A DNA stretch of 17,316 nt, from positions 1 to 17,316 of the forward strand of contig CAZFUY010000067.1 in assembly GCA_964522445.1 (NCBI GenBank), written 5' to 3'. The translations under genes were made by a program, and so were the position numbers. Below the pieces are notes generated by a model, which made no database searches, was not told the origin of the DNA, and worked only from the letters and a program-made list of their open reading frames with translations. This DNA is from CAZFUY01 sp964522445. GTDB taxonomy: Bacteria; Pseudomonadota; Gammaproteobacteria; SZUA-229. Shown in pieces: positions 1 through 7,227 of this stretch (position 1 is its first letter; each line of letters opens with the position of its first letter).

Positions 1-59
1 CTCGAACCAGGGACAAACGGATTAACAGTCCGTTGCTCTACCAACTGAGCTATCAGGGA
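1..59 (-). tRNA. tRNA-Asn (anticodon GTT), 3' part outside the window
   Basis: Read on the minus strand, the sequence starts with acceptor strand TCCCTGA. It continues with a D-arm (GCTC...GAGC), an anticodon arm with loop CTGTTAA, and the start of the T-arm (GGTTCGAG). The anticodon GTT is at 24-26, so the tRNA carries asparagine. The 5' end is at 59. The window edge removes the rest of the T-arm, the 3' acceptor strand and CCA, about 14-17 bases. The body closely resembles E. coli tRNA-Asn. It lies downstream of the aminotransferase gene on the same strand but appears to have its own promoter. Confidence 0.95.
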
Positions 60-94
60 ATAGTTGATAAAAGACGATGTCTTTGAGGGGCGCT

Positions 95-123
95 ATCCTA
101 CCGTTTTGACCCTATTCGGTCAA
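95..123 (-). promoter_or_regulatory. Sigma-70-type promoter of tRNA-Asn
   Basis: On the minus strand there is a -35 box TTGACC (118-123), a 17-base spacer and a -10 box TAGGAT (95-100). The next bases are AGCGCCCC. A GC-rich stretch between the -10 box and the start site is typical of stable-RNA promoters under stringent control. The expected start is near 87-88, about 28 bases before the mature tRNA end. The boxes are seen; stringent control is inferred. Confidence 0.65.
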
Positions 124-137
124 CCAAAAATCCATTA

Positions 138-1319
138 TTAAGCGATGAAATTTCCAATCCTTTCAAGTGCTTTCTCCAGACTTGTCATATCTGTGGCAAA
201 AGAGATGCGTAAATGGCCATTGCTGCCGAATGCAGAGCCGGGTACTAGTGCGACTTCGGCTTCAGATAATAGCTTCTCGGCCAGTTTTACATCATCGGTT
301 ATGCCCATCTTTTCCATCACGCCTTTAAAACTTGGGAAGATATAGAAAGTGCCATCGCTGGCAATGCTCTCTACACCATTCATGGCATTGAGTGTTTTAT
401 ACACAAAGTCATGGCGCTCTTTAAATGCATGATTCATTTCTGCCAGGCGGGATTGATCGCCTTCCAGTGCTGCCTGTGCGGCCACCTGTGAAATAGATGT
501 TGGGTTTGATGTGCTTTGTGACTGTATTTTTTTCATGCCTTTAATAAGGTCTGCAGGGCCTCCTGCATAACCAATACGCCAGCCGGTCATGGCATAGGCT
601 TTGGATACACCATTAAGTACGATGGTGCGGTCATATAGTTCTGGACAGACATTAAGAATGTTGCAGAAGCCTTCTTTTGTCCAGATGATGTGCTCGTACA
701 TATCATCAGTGGCGATAAGAATATCTGGATAGTCGGCCAGCACCTCGCCCAGTGCTTTAAGTTCTATTGTGCTATAGGCTTTGCCCGATGGGTTTGATGG
801 GCTGTTAATAACAAACAGGCGAGTTTTTTCTGTGATTGCGGCTCTTAGCTGGTCGGCTGTGATTTTAAATCCCTGTGCCTGGCTAGCTTCGACAATAACC
901 GGTTCTGCATCAGCCAGTTTAACCATGTCAGGGTAAGACACCCAGTAGGGTGCTGGGATAATCACTTCATCGCCAGGGTTTAGCATGGCCTGAGCCATAT
1001 TAAAGAAACTTTGTTTGCCGCCGCAGGAAACAAGAATCTGATCTGGGGCGTAGCTTAGGCCGTTATCTTTCTCAAACTTGTTTATAATGGCCTGTTTCAG
1101 GCTGGGTGTGCCATCGACTGGTGTGTAGCCGGTAAAGTTGTCATTAATTGCTTTAATGGCGGCCTGCTTCACATGCTCGGGTGTTGTGAAGTCTGGTTCG
1201 CCAGCGGCAAGGCCAATGACATCGCGGCCTTCTGCTCGAAGTTGTTGAGCAAGAGCGGTTACGGCTAGCGTGGGCGAAGGTTTAACTCGCTGAATACGGT
1301 TGGATAATTGAGTAGCCAA
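138..1319 (-). CDS. aspC: Class I pyridoxal-phosphate aminotransferase, probably aspartate aminotransferase
   Basis: The 393-residue product is a fold-type I aminotransferase of the class Ib aspartate aminotransferase group, expected to transfer the amino group between aspartate and 2-oxoglutarate in the cytoplasm. Visible landmarks are N176 in NPSG, D205 (pairs with the PLP ring nitrogen), the Schiff-base lysine K240 in SKAYAMTGWRIGY, and the carboxylate-binding R371 in LRISFA. The length is normal. The start codon is TTG: no ATG is near it in frame, the N-terminus fits the family, and AGGA/CAGG sequences lie 5-9 bases upstream. It is divergent from uvrB across only 53 bases and precedes tRNA-Asn. 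Some relatives also act on prephenate or aromatic substrates, so the exact substrate is inferred from family membership. Confidence 0.9.
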   Translation of the reverse strand: MATQLSNRIQRVKPSPTLAVTALAQQLRAEGRDVIGLAAGEPDFTTPEHVKQAAIKAINDNFTGYTPVDGTPSLKQAIINKFEKDNGLSYAPDQILVSCGGKQSFFNMAQAMLNPGDEVIIPAPYWVSYPDMVKLADAEPVIVEASQAQGFKITADQLRAAITEKTRLFVINSPSNPSGKAYSTIELKALGEVLADYPDILIATDDMYEHIIWTKEGFCNILNVCPELYDRTIVLNGVSKAYAMTGWRIGYAGGPADLIKGMKKIQSQSTSNPTSISQVAAQAALEGDQSRLAEMNHAFKERHDFVYKTLNAMNGVESIASDGTFYIFPSFKGVMEKMGITDDVKLAEKLLSEAEVALVPGSAFGSNGHLRISFATDMTSLEKALERIGNFIA

Positions 1320-1372
1320 GATGCCTGTTCCTGAAAGTAAATTATTTAATTAATTAGGTGTAATTGTAGACA

Positions 1373-3376
1373 ATGTTGAAGCGTTTTGAAATCAATACTG
1401 AACATGAACCTGCTGGAGATCAACCTTCTGCGATAAAAACATTGCTGGAAGGTTTAAAAGATGGCCTTGCTGCGCAAACTTTACTGGGCGTAACAGGGTC
1501 TGGTAAAACATTTACCGTGGCGAATGTAATTGAAAAATCACAGCGCCCAGCAATTATTTTAGCGCCTAATAAAACATTAGCTGCGCAGCTGTATGGTGAA
1601 ATGAAGGAATTGTTTCCTAATAACTCTGTTGAGTATTTTGTTTCTTATTATGATTACTACCAGCCCGAAGCTTATGTGGTGGCCAGTGATACGTTTATTG
1701 ATAAAGATGCATCGATTAATGAACACATTGAACAAATGCGCTTATCGGCAACCAAAGCATTGCTGGAAAGGCAGGATACAATCATTGTTGCCACTGTTTC
1801 ATCTATTTATGGTTTAGGTGACCCTGAATCTTATCTGGGCATGGTGCTACACCTGGTCAAAGGCGATATATTAAATCAGCGTGATGCGTTACGTCGATTG
1901 GCAGAGATGCAGTACACGCGAAATGATCTGGAATTAAAACGCGGTTGTTATCGTGTAAGAGGCGAGGTGATTGATATTCATCCCGCTGATTCAGAGAATG
2001 AAGCTATTCGTGTGGAAATGTTTGATGATGAAATTGAGCAGCTAAGTTACTTTGATCCATTAACGGGTGAAGTGTTGCGTAAAGTAGCACGCCTGACGGT
2101 TTATCCTAAAACACATTATGTAACACCCCGTCATATTCTCGAAGAAGCCATCGTTAAAATTAAAGAAGAATTAAAACAGCGGCTGGCCTTTTTTAGAGAC
2201 AATGACAAACTGGTTGAAGCGCAACGTCTGGAACAACGCACCATGTACGATATCGAAATGATTCGTGAATTAGGTTATTGCTCGGGCATAGAAAATTATT
2301 CGCGCTATTTATCGGGCAGAGCACCGGGAAAGCCCCCCCCCTGTTTATTTGATTACCTGCCTGATAATGCATTGCTTATTGTGGATGAGAGTCATGTGAC
2401 TATCCCTCAGTTAGGTGGCATGTATAAAGGTGATCGTTCGCGTAAAGAAAATCTGGTGAATTATGGTTTTCGCTTATTATCAGCATTAGATAATCGCCCC
2501 TTACGTTTTGATGAATTTGAAGCTTTAAGACCGCAAACAATTTTTGTATCTGCAACACCCGGATCTTATGAAGCAGAGCATGGTCAACAGATTGCGGAAC
2601 AGGTAGTGCGACCCACAGGACTAATTGATCCTGAAGTAGAAATTCGCCCGGTAGCAACACAGGTGGATGATGTGTTGTCTGAAATCAATTTGCGAGCCGA
2701 TAAAAATGAACGTGTATTAATTACCACCTTAACAAAGCGTATGTCAGAAGATTTAACCGATTATTTATCTGAACACGGTGCGCGTGTGCGTTATTTGCAT
2801 TCAGATATCGACACGGTTGAGCGCATGGAAATTTTACGTGATTTACGTTTGGGTGAGTTTGATGTGCTGGTAGGCATTAACTTATTGCGTGAAGGTTTAG
2901 ATATGCCAGAAGTTTCTCTGGTTGCGATTTTAGATGCAGACAAGGAAGGTTTTTTAAGATCAGATCGGTCATTAATACAAACCATGGGACGTGCTGCACG
3001 TAATCTTCATGGCAAAGCCATTTTATATGCTGATAAAATTACCGGCTCAATGAAACGAGCGCTGGATGAAACAGAGCGTCGTCGAGCCAAACAAAAAGCC
3101 CATAATAAAGAACATGGTATTACCCCCAAAGGCATAGAAAAAGCTATCACTGATATTATGGGGGCAGGTTATGAACAGAAATATCAGCAGCAATATTTAA
3201 AAGTGGCAGAAGATCAGGCCGCCTATGCGCATATGTCGCCAGGCAAATTAAGCGCAGAAATGGATAAGCTGGAAAAACAGATGTATGAGCATGCTAAAAA
3301 TTTAGAATTTGAAGAAGCCGCAGCGGTTCGAGATAAAGTTGAGCAGTTAAGGAAATTATCTTTAGGGGCTGTTTAA
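1373..3376 (+). CDS. uvrB: UvrABC system protein B (excinuclease subunit)
   Basis: UvrB is the damage-verifying, helicase-like subunit of nucleotide excision repair. It is loaded by UvrA and then recruits UvrC. The 667-residue protein has the Walker A motif GVTGSGKT (39-46), the damage-probing beta-hairpin YYDYYQPEAYV (from 92), the DESH motif (338-341), helicase motifs such as MGRAARN, and a C-terminal UVR motif (about 630-660) for UvrC binding. The length is close to the 673 residues in E. coli. Codons 321-323 form a run of nine C (2333-2341) but the frame is intact. The start ATG has only a distant AGGTG upstream. No LexA-type CTG-N10-CAG box is seen in the 53-base gap before it. nei follows after 21 bases on the same strand. 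Confidence 0.98.
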   Translation: MLKRFEINTEHEPAGDQPSAIKTLLEGLKDGLAAQTLLGVTGSGKTFTVANVIEKSQRPAIILAPNKTLAAQLYGEMKELFPNNSVEYFVSYYDYYQPEAYVVASDTFIDKDASINEHIEQMRLSATKALLERQDTIIVATVSSIYGLGDPESYLGMVLHLVKGDILNQRDALRRLAEMQYTRNDLELKRGCYRVRGEVIDIHPADSENEAIRVEMFDDEIEQLSYFDPLTGEVLRKVARLTVYPKTHYVTPRHILEEAIVKIKEELKQRLAFFRDNDKLVEAQRLEQRTMYDIEMIRELGYCSGIENYSRYLSGRAPGKPPPCLFDYLPDNALLIVDESHVTIPQLGGMYKGDRSRKENLVNYGFRLLSALDNRPLRFDEFEALRPQTIFVSATPGSYEAEHGQQIAEQVVRPTGLIDPEVEIRPVATQVDDVLSEINLRADKNERVLITTLTKRMSEDLTDYLSEHGARVRYLHSDIDTVERMEILRDLRLGEFDVLVGINLLREGLDMPEVSLVAILDADKEGFLRSDRSLIQTMGRAARNLHGKAILYADKITGSMKRALDETERRRAKQKAHNKEHGITPKGIEKAITDIMGAGYEQKYQQQYLKVAEDQAAYAHMSPGKLSAEMDKLEKQMYEHAKNLEFEEAAAVRDKVEQLRKLSLGAV

Positions 3377-3397
3377 AAAAATTACAGAGAATTATAA

Positions 3398-4216
3398 ATG
3401 CCAGAAGGTCCTGAAATACGTCGAGCCAGAGATGAGTTGGCCGGGGTGCTGGAAAAGAAAAAAATTAAACAAATCACTTTTGCTTTTGATGAATTAAAAG
3501 TGTTTGAATCTATGCTTAAAAATAGCCGGATTAAAGTGCTTGAAGCAAAAGGCAAAGCCATGCTTATTCACCTGAGTAATGGTTATACCATCTATAGTCA
3601 TAACCAGTTATATGGTCGATGGTTGATTGTTCCTTACAAACAATACCCGGAAACTAATCGGCAATTGCGTTTACAGATTCATGTGACAGATTATTCTGCT
3701 TTGCTTTACAGCGCTTCCGATATTGAAGTATTAACAGAAGACGGATTACAAAATCATCGTTATTTAAGCCAGCTTGGGCTTGAGTTATTAACTAAAAATA
3801 TGAGCGTTGATGATGTACATGCACGGTTATCAGAGAAACAGTTTTCTCGGCGGTGTTTAATGGGATTGCTACAGGATCAAAAGGTATTATCTGGTTTGGG
3901 TAACTACCTGTGCTGTGAAGCGCTGCATGTGTCTTCAATACACCCCAAAAAACGATTGTGTGATTTGAGTGAACAACAAATAGAGTGTTTAGCCAGTAAT
4001 ATTCTGAAGCTGATATTGCAATCATACAAAACGGAAGGCATTACCAATGATTTATCACGAGCAAAGCAGTTGGCTAAACAGGGAATAGAATTTGAAGATT
4101 ATCGATTTTATGTGTATCGAAGGGCAGGGAAAGTTTGTTATCAGTGTGGTGGAGAAATTGAGAAAGGTAATTTTTGTGGGCGTATGGGATATATGTGCCC
4201 GTCATGCCAGACATAA
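3398..4216 (+). CDS. nei: Endonuclease VIII, DNA glycosylase/AP lyase
   Basis: Nei removes oxidised pyrimidines and cuts the abasic site during base excision repair. The 272-residue protein starts MPEGPEIRRA. P2 after the removed Met is the Schiff-base nucleophile and E3 the catalytic acid. K53 lies in GKA, N169 in the GLGNYL helix-two-turn-helix, and the zinc finger is C247-x2-C250-x16-C267-x2-C270 with R262 between the pairs. The PEGPEIRRA start and the SHNQLYG and LLYSASDIE stretches match E. coli Nei rather than Fpg (MutM). It is probably co-transcribed with uvrB, which would link two repair pathways in one unit. Nothing in the catalytic set is missing. Confidence 0.93.
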   Translation: MPEGPEIRRARDELAGVLEKKKIKQITFAFDELKVFESMLKNSRIKVLEAKGKAMLIHLSNGYTIYSHNQLYGRWLIVPYKQYPETNRQLRLQIHVTDYSALLYSASDIEVLTEDGLQNHRYLSQLGLELLTKNMSVDDVHARLSEKQFSRRCLMGLLQDQKVLSGLGNYLCCEALHVSSIHPKKRLCDLSEQQIECLASNILKLILQSYKTEGITNDLSRAKQLAKQGIEFEDYRFYVYRRAGKVCYQCGGEIEKGNFCGRMGYMCPSCQT

Positions 4217-4251
4217 GTTGTAGTATATTATCGTTTGGTTAATCGTGCTCA

Positions 4252-4283
4252 GGGACAGACCTCAAAAAACGAGGTTTGTCCCC
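4252..4283. repeat. REP-like palindromic element between convergent genes
   Basis: Arms GGGACAGACCTC (4252-4263) and GAGGTTTGTCCC (4271-4282) pair over 12 positions with one G-U/mismatch and a 7-base loop. No T-run follows on either strand, so it is not a typical intrinsic terminator. The position between two gene 3' ends and the GGGGACAGACCTC-like core resemble palindromes I recall from other gammaproteobacterial genomes, some near REP-associated tyrosine transposases. That likeness is from memory and untested. It may still help end or stabilise both transcripts. Confidence 0.6.
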
Positions 4284-4321
4284 AAGAAAATCAGGTTCTA
4301 AATGATGTTGCTACTCAGTTT

Positions 4322-4732
4322 TTAATTAACTATTTTTGTTGTTGAATGGCCTTCGGTAATCCAGCTATTTATCCCATAAGTGACGTGATGCACTTTGCTG
4401 TAGTTCAGTTTTAGATCAAGAAAATGACTGACCTTTCCTGTGCGATTTCCGCTGCGACAGATTAGAATAAATGGGTCGTCTGGGCCTGCGATTTTTGATA
4501 ATTTATCTAGCCATGTGTTCAGGTTGTAGTTGCCATTTTTATCAAAGAAAGTTATTGGATGACTGCCTTTAATAATGCCCGTTTCTTTCCATTCTTCTGG
4601 TGTGCGAATGTCAATAACAGGTACGCCACTCTCCATCATTTTTATTAGCTGCTGATTAGAAAGATTGGTTACTTCTGCCTGCAGGGGGAGGCAGGCCAGT
4701 AGTAATAAAAAACTGATTATTATTTTCTTCAT
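4322..4732 (-). CDS. Exported single-domain rhodanese-like protein
   Basis: The 136-residue protein has an N-terminal signal sequence (residues 1-19, basic MKK then a hydrophobic core) and one rhodanese domain (about 22-133). It carries the CH2A-like DIRTPEEW segment and the active-site loop CRSGNRT with catalytic C92. Rhodanese domains carry sulfur as a cysteine persulfide, so a periplasmic sulfurtransferase or thiol-handling role is likely; donor and acceptor are unknown. Cleavage by signal peptidase I after LQA is the simplest reading. The LLAC at 11-14 also fits a lipobox, so a lipoprotein anchored at C14 cannot be excluded. The gene stands alone, convergent with nei. Confidence 0.85.
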   Translation of the reverse strand: MKKIIISFLLLLACLPLQAEVTNLSNQQLIKMMESGVPVIDIRTPEEWKETGIIKGSHPITFFDKNGNYNLNTWLDKLSKIAGPDDPFILICRSGNRTGKVSHFLDLKLNYSKVHHVTYGINSWITEGHSTTKIVN

Positions 4733-4752
4733 AAGGATATTCCCAAATAATT

Positions 4753-4799
4753 AATTAGCAAACTCTAATATTTGTTGTTATTAGAATCAATAGCTAATT
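4753..4799. promoter_or_regulatory. Nested inverted repeats over the rhodanese promoter, possible operator
   Basis: An outer pair AATTAGC (4753-4759) and GCTAATT (4793-4799) encloses an inner pair TCTAATA (4764-4770) and TATTAGA (4779-4785). Both pairs are perfect over 7 bases. The inner arms overlap the proposed -10 and -35 boxes of the rhodanese gene. This is the layout expected of a dimer-binding repressor site, but the DNA is very AT-rich and chance repeats are common there. No regulator gene is nearby. Confidence 0.35.
4762..4790 (-). promoter_or_regulatory. Candidate sigma-70 promoter of the rhodanese gene
   Basis: On the minus strand there is TTGATT (4785-4790), a 17-base spacer and TAGAGT (4762-4767); each box matches four of six consensus bases. 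The start site would be near 4755, giving a leader of about 22 bases before the ATG at 4732. Confidence 0.45.
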
Positions 4800-5222
4800 G
4801 AATATGAATAATATTTATTAATAATGCTTAAATGCTGTTTTTATATTGCTCTACTGTGTTATGTATGTTTTTTAACTTATTGATTTTAAATGATTTAATT
4901 ACTATTGTCATCGGCGTGTGGTTTTAGGGTGGCGAATGTTTTTAGAAATGATATTTTTTATAAGAGTGTTTATAGCGGCTTATTGATGATGGTTTCTGGT
5001 TTGAAACAATGTAGGTGGGGAGAGTGTTCTACATGGTAATGCTTTAAAAGCCCTTTGTGGCGGGGCTTTATGGTTCTGCTCATGTTTTATGATAATAAAG
5101 TGGGGTAGGCAGAATGAGAAAAAACTGGAAGAAATAAGTCTGGTTAAATGTGAATTTATTGCTACTTCAATAAGGATTTATAATGATAATTTACTTTATG
5201 TATTAGTTTTAACTTGTTGATA
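4800..5222. other. AT-rich intergenic stretch without a convincing gene
   Basis: No reading frame longer than about 20 codons with a sensible start was found here. One hairpin stands out: AAAGCCC (5047-5053) and GGGCTTT (5063-5069), 7 bp with a 9-base loop. It lies about 150 bases downstream of the outer-membrane protein gene and could end that minus-strand transcript, although only a short T-run follows. The rest may be decayed DNA or a long untranslated tail. Confidence 0.5.
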
Positions 5223-6410
5223 TTAAAAGTAATATGAAATATCCAGCTGCATAAAGCTGTCATTCTTTAATGAATATAATAAACCACTGTTTTTTACGTG
5301 TTGAAAACTACGAATTTCAAATTCCAGCTTCCAGTTATCGGCTAATCTCCTGCTTGCTTCCAGGCTAATCAGTGTCTCCTGTGTATCTGCATCGATGATA
5401 AAACCGAGCAATGCCTCGCTGGATTGGGCATCATTCAAGGCCAGTCTCAGCCCCATCATAATGTCATTCTCAAAGAAAGTGGTGGCAGATTTATTGCGAT
5501 CATCATAGAGATATTCGACTACAAGTCCGAGGTCAGCATCACTTTCTATAATGCCAATAAAGGTGTATTCGAAACCGCCAGTTAAGGCAAAGAATTGTTT
5601 ATTTAACCAGTCTCTGGAAATGAGTTCCAGCTTCCATAACCAGTCTTCAGTGATGAGTTGAATATCGATGCTGGACTGATTTATCTGAGGATAGAAAGGC
5701 GCAAGAACAGGTTGAGAATTCAGGCTGCCTAACTGGTAAACTGGTTCACGACTGGTGCCGCTAAAATGGGAAAGTCCAATCTCCCAGTCATTCATTATAT
5801 GAAACCAGCGCAGGGCATAATCGATATGATGCTGTTTATCAGGTGATTCATATTGAGCCTGGTTAGCATCAATATAAGGGGATGTTCTGGGGCGACCCTG
5901 TGGGTCAGAGTATGTGCGTTCGCGAAAGCCGGGCAGGATAAATATGTCAATAATTCCCCAGTCCTTTTCAAAACTTGCCTGGATTATTGGTTGACCCAGC
6001 TTGTCTTCACCATCGATATTTTCTATAGAATCGGTTTGATTAATAATATCAACCAGATGCTGAGATTCAGTAACGCCCCAGTAAATCTTGCTGATTCCAG
6101 CTTTTAGCTCCCAGTTATCAAACACCTTTTGCCAGACCAGTTCTCGTATATCTGCATGTGTGCGTTCATTATCATACTGGTCAATACGGATAAAAGGTTT
6201 AAATGTCAGGCTCTGGTTGTCGTTGTCCCAGCTATGGTAAAACTCTGGCTCGGCAGATACAGATAGATAGTTATTATGCTGCTCGCTATTTTGGGGCAGT
6301 GGCTCATGTGAAAAATAGCGGGATTGAGCAGCTATATTGCCAGACCATTCGGCTGCCTGGAGTGTGCTGGATAGTAGTAGTGGAATTAATACTGTTGAAT
6401 ACTTTTTCAT
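5223..6410 (-). CDS. Predicted outer-membrane beta-barrel protein, third gene of the exporter operon
   Basis: The 395-residue protein starts with a signal peptide (MKKYSTVLIPLLLSSTLQA, cleavage near 19-20). The rest is made of alternating hydrophobic and polar short strands rich in W, Y and F. It ends SYYF; a terminal aromatic residue is the usual signal for barrel assembly by BAM. No enzyme motif is seen. It resembles the poorly characterised barrels (DUF1302-like) often found beside RND exporters, but I cannot assign it to a family with confidence. It is the last gene of a unit with the LolA-like and RND genes, 22 bases after the former. That suggests it is the outer-membrane end of the same pathway. 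A structural or porin role independent of the exporter is the main alternative. Confidence 0.75.
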   Translation of the reverse strand: MKKYSTVLIPLLLSSTLQAAEWSGNIAAQSRYFSHEPLPQNSEQHNNYLSVSAEPEFYHSWDNDNQSLTFKPFIRIDQYDNERTHADIRELVWQKVFDNWELKAGISKIYWGVTESQHLVDIINQTDSIENIDGEDKLGQPIIQASFEKDWGIIDIFILPGFRERTYSDPQGRPRTSPYIDANQAQYESPDKQHHIDYALRWFHIMNDWEIGLSHFSGTSREPVYQLGSLNSQPVLAPFYPQINQSSIDIQLITEDWLWKLELISRDWLNKQFFALTGGFEYTFIGIIESDADLGLVVEYLYDDRNKSATTFFENDIMMGLRLALNDAQSSEALLGFIIDADTQETLISLEASRRLADNWKLEFEIRSFQHVKNSGLLYSLKNDSFMQLDISYYF

Positions 6411-6430
6411 TCCTGGATGCTCAGGATGAC
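6411..6430 (-). promoter_or_regulatory. Small hairpin over the ribosome-binding region of the barrel gene
   Basis: In the 22-base gap between the LolA-like and barrel genes, the minus strand reads TCCTG-AGCATC-CAGGA directly before the ATG. The two 5-base arms pair perfectly, so the only Shine-Dalgarno-like sequence (CAGGA) is both masked and unusually close to the start codon. Translation of the barrel may therefore depend on ribosomes arriving from the upstream gene. The gap also shares GCTCAGGATGAC with the palindrome near 10786-10796. Confidence 0.3.
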
Positions 6431-6432
6431 CG

Positions 6433-7224
6433 TTATTTAGCGCGTTTCAAACTATTACGACTAAAGTCTTTATCGCTTAAGCCGGTCTTAAACCTGTAAT
6501 TTTTCCAGCTTAGTAAAGTTGATTTACCTGTTTGATGGTTTACCATGTGCATTTTATCGGCACGCCAGTATTTGTTCAGGTATTGTTTGTAATCTGAATA
6601 TTGCAGTGTTTTAAGTAATGAATTTTTACGATCATAAAATACTATTTTCTCAGGGCGATATTCCTGTTTGTTGATCCATGCTATCTGTCGTGTATAGCCT
6701 GAGTGCCTGTATGCAGGGTAACGCTCAATAACAAAACAATTGATGCCGTTTAAAACATCATCTTTAATATACTTATATGTGTATTTTTCGATTTCCTGAG
6801 ATGAAATATCTTCATAGGCAAATTCACTGCCCATAAAAGGCCCGGATTTGTTTTTAGAGCTAATACGCTTTACACGTTTTAATGCGGGTAGATACAACCA
6901 TTGCTCGTCTGGTTTGAGTGCATGTGAGTATGTGAGTGAAGCAGTGCCTTTTATATCGCGAGGTTTATTAAAAATAGACAGGCCTTTATCTCCATCACCA
7001 CTGACTTCTAATGTTTTGACTCGTACTTCACGAATGCTGGTTTTACCCTGTTTGTTTTTTAGTTCCATTGTCATATTGGCTATGGAATCCTGAAAGCCGG
7101 TATCTCTCAGGTCGGCTTCTTTTGCAATAGCCAAACCTTTTTCTTCGGCTGTTTCTGCAAATACATTAAAAGAAAGTAACAGAGTTAGTACCAGACTTAG
7201 TGTTTTGATTGTTGAATATTTCAT
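6433..7224 (-). CDS. LolA-like periplasmic protein (outer membrane lipoprotein-sorting protein family)
   Basis: The 263-residue protein has a signal peptide (about 1-23, ending NVFA) and a body typical of LolA-like proteins found with RND exporters (the group annotated as outer membrane lipoprotein-sorting protein). The diagnostic stretch is about residues 105-143, with WLYLPALKRVKRISS followed by a GPFMGSEFAYED segment. The fold is expected to be a half-closed beta-barrel that binds acyl chains in the periplasm. It is not the housekeeping LolA, which is shorter and acts with LolCDE/LolB. The start lies 3 bases after the RND stop, with AAGGA inside the end of the RND gene, so the two are probably translationally coupled. 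The natural reading is a shuttle for hydrophobic cargo from the RND pump; the cargo is unknown. Confidence 0.85.
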   Translation of the reverse strand: MKYSTIKTLSLVLTLLLSFNVFAETAEEKGLAIAKEADLRDTGFQDSIANMTMELKNKQGKTSIREVRVKTLEVSGDGDKGLSIFNKPRDIKGTASLTYSHALKPDEQWLYLPALKRVKRISSKNKSGPFMGSEFAYEDISSQEIEKYTYKYIKDDVLNGINCFVIERYPAYRHSGYTRQIAWINKQEYRPEKIVFYDRKNSLLKTLQYSDYKQYLNKYWRADKMHMVNHQTGKSTLLSWKNYRFKTGLSDKDFSRNSLKRAK

Positions 7225-7227
7225 AAG

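Noticed and set aside
1..59. tRNA-Asn as an integration site of a mobile element
   Set aside because: No integrase, no second copy of the tRNA end and no mobile genes are present; the outer side is not in the window.
106..123. TTGACC/GGTCAA hairpin as a terminator of the aminotransferase gene
   Set aside because: The stem is 6 bp with no T-run, and one arm is the -35 box of the tRNA promoter.
2333..2341. The C-run as an existing frameshift in uvrB
   Set aside because: The frame continues through DESH, the helicase motifs and the UVR domain to a normal length, so the gene is intact.
2400..2660. 86-codon minus-strand frame within uvrB
   Set aside because: It lies entirely antisense to conserved helicase sequence and shows no start signal or domain.
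4865..4927. 20-residue hydrophobic peptide (MFFNLLILND...) in the intergenic gap
   Set aside because: No ribosome-binding site is present and the AT-rich composition gives such peptides by chance.
5183..5206. Tiny frame MIIYFMY after AAGGA
   Set aside because: The seven-codon length and lack of a downstream gene on that strand give nothing to support a leader function.
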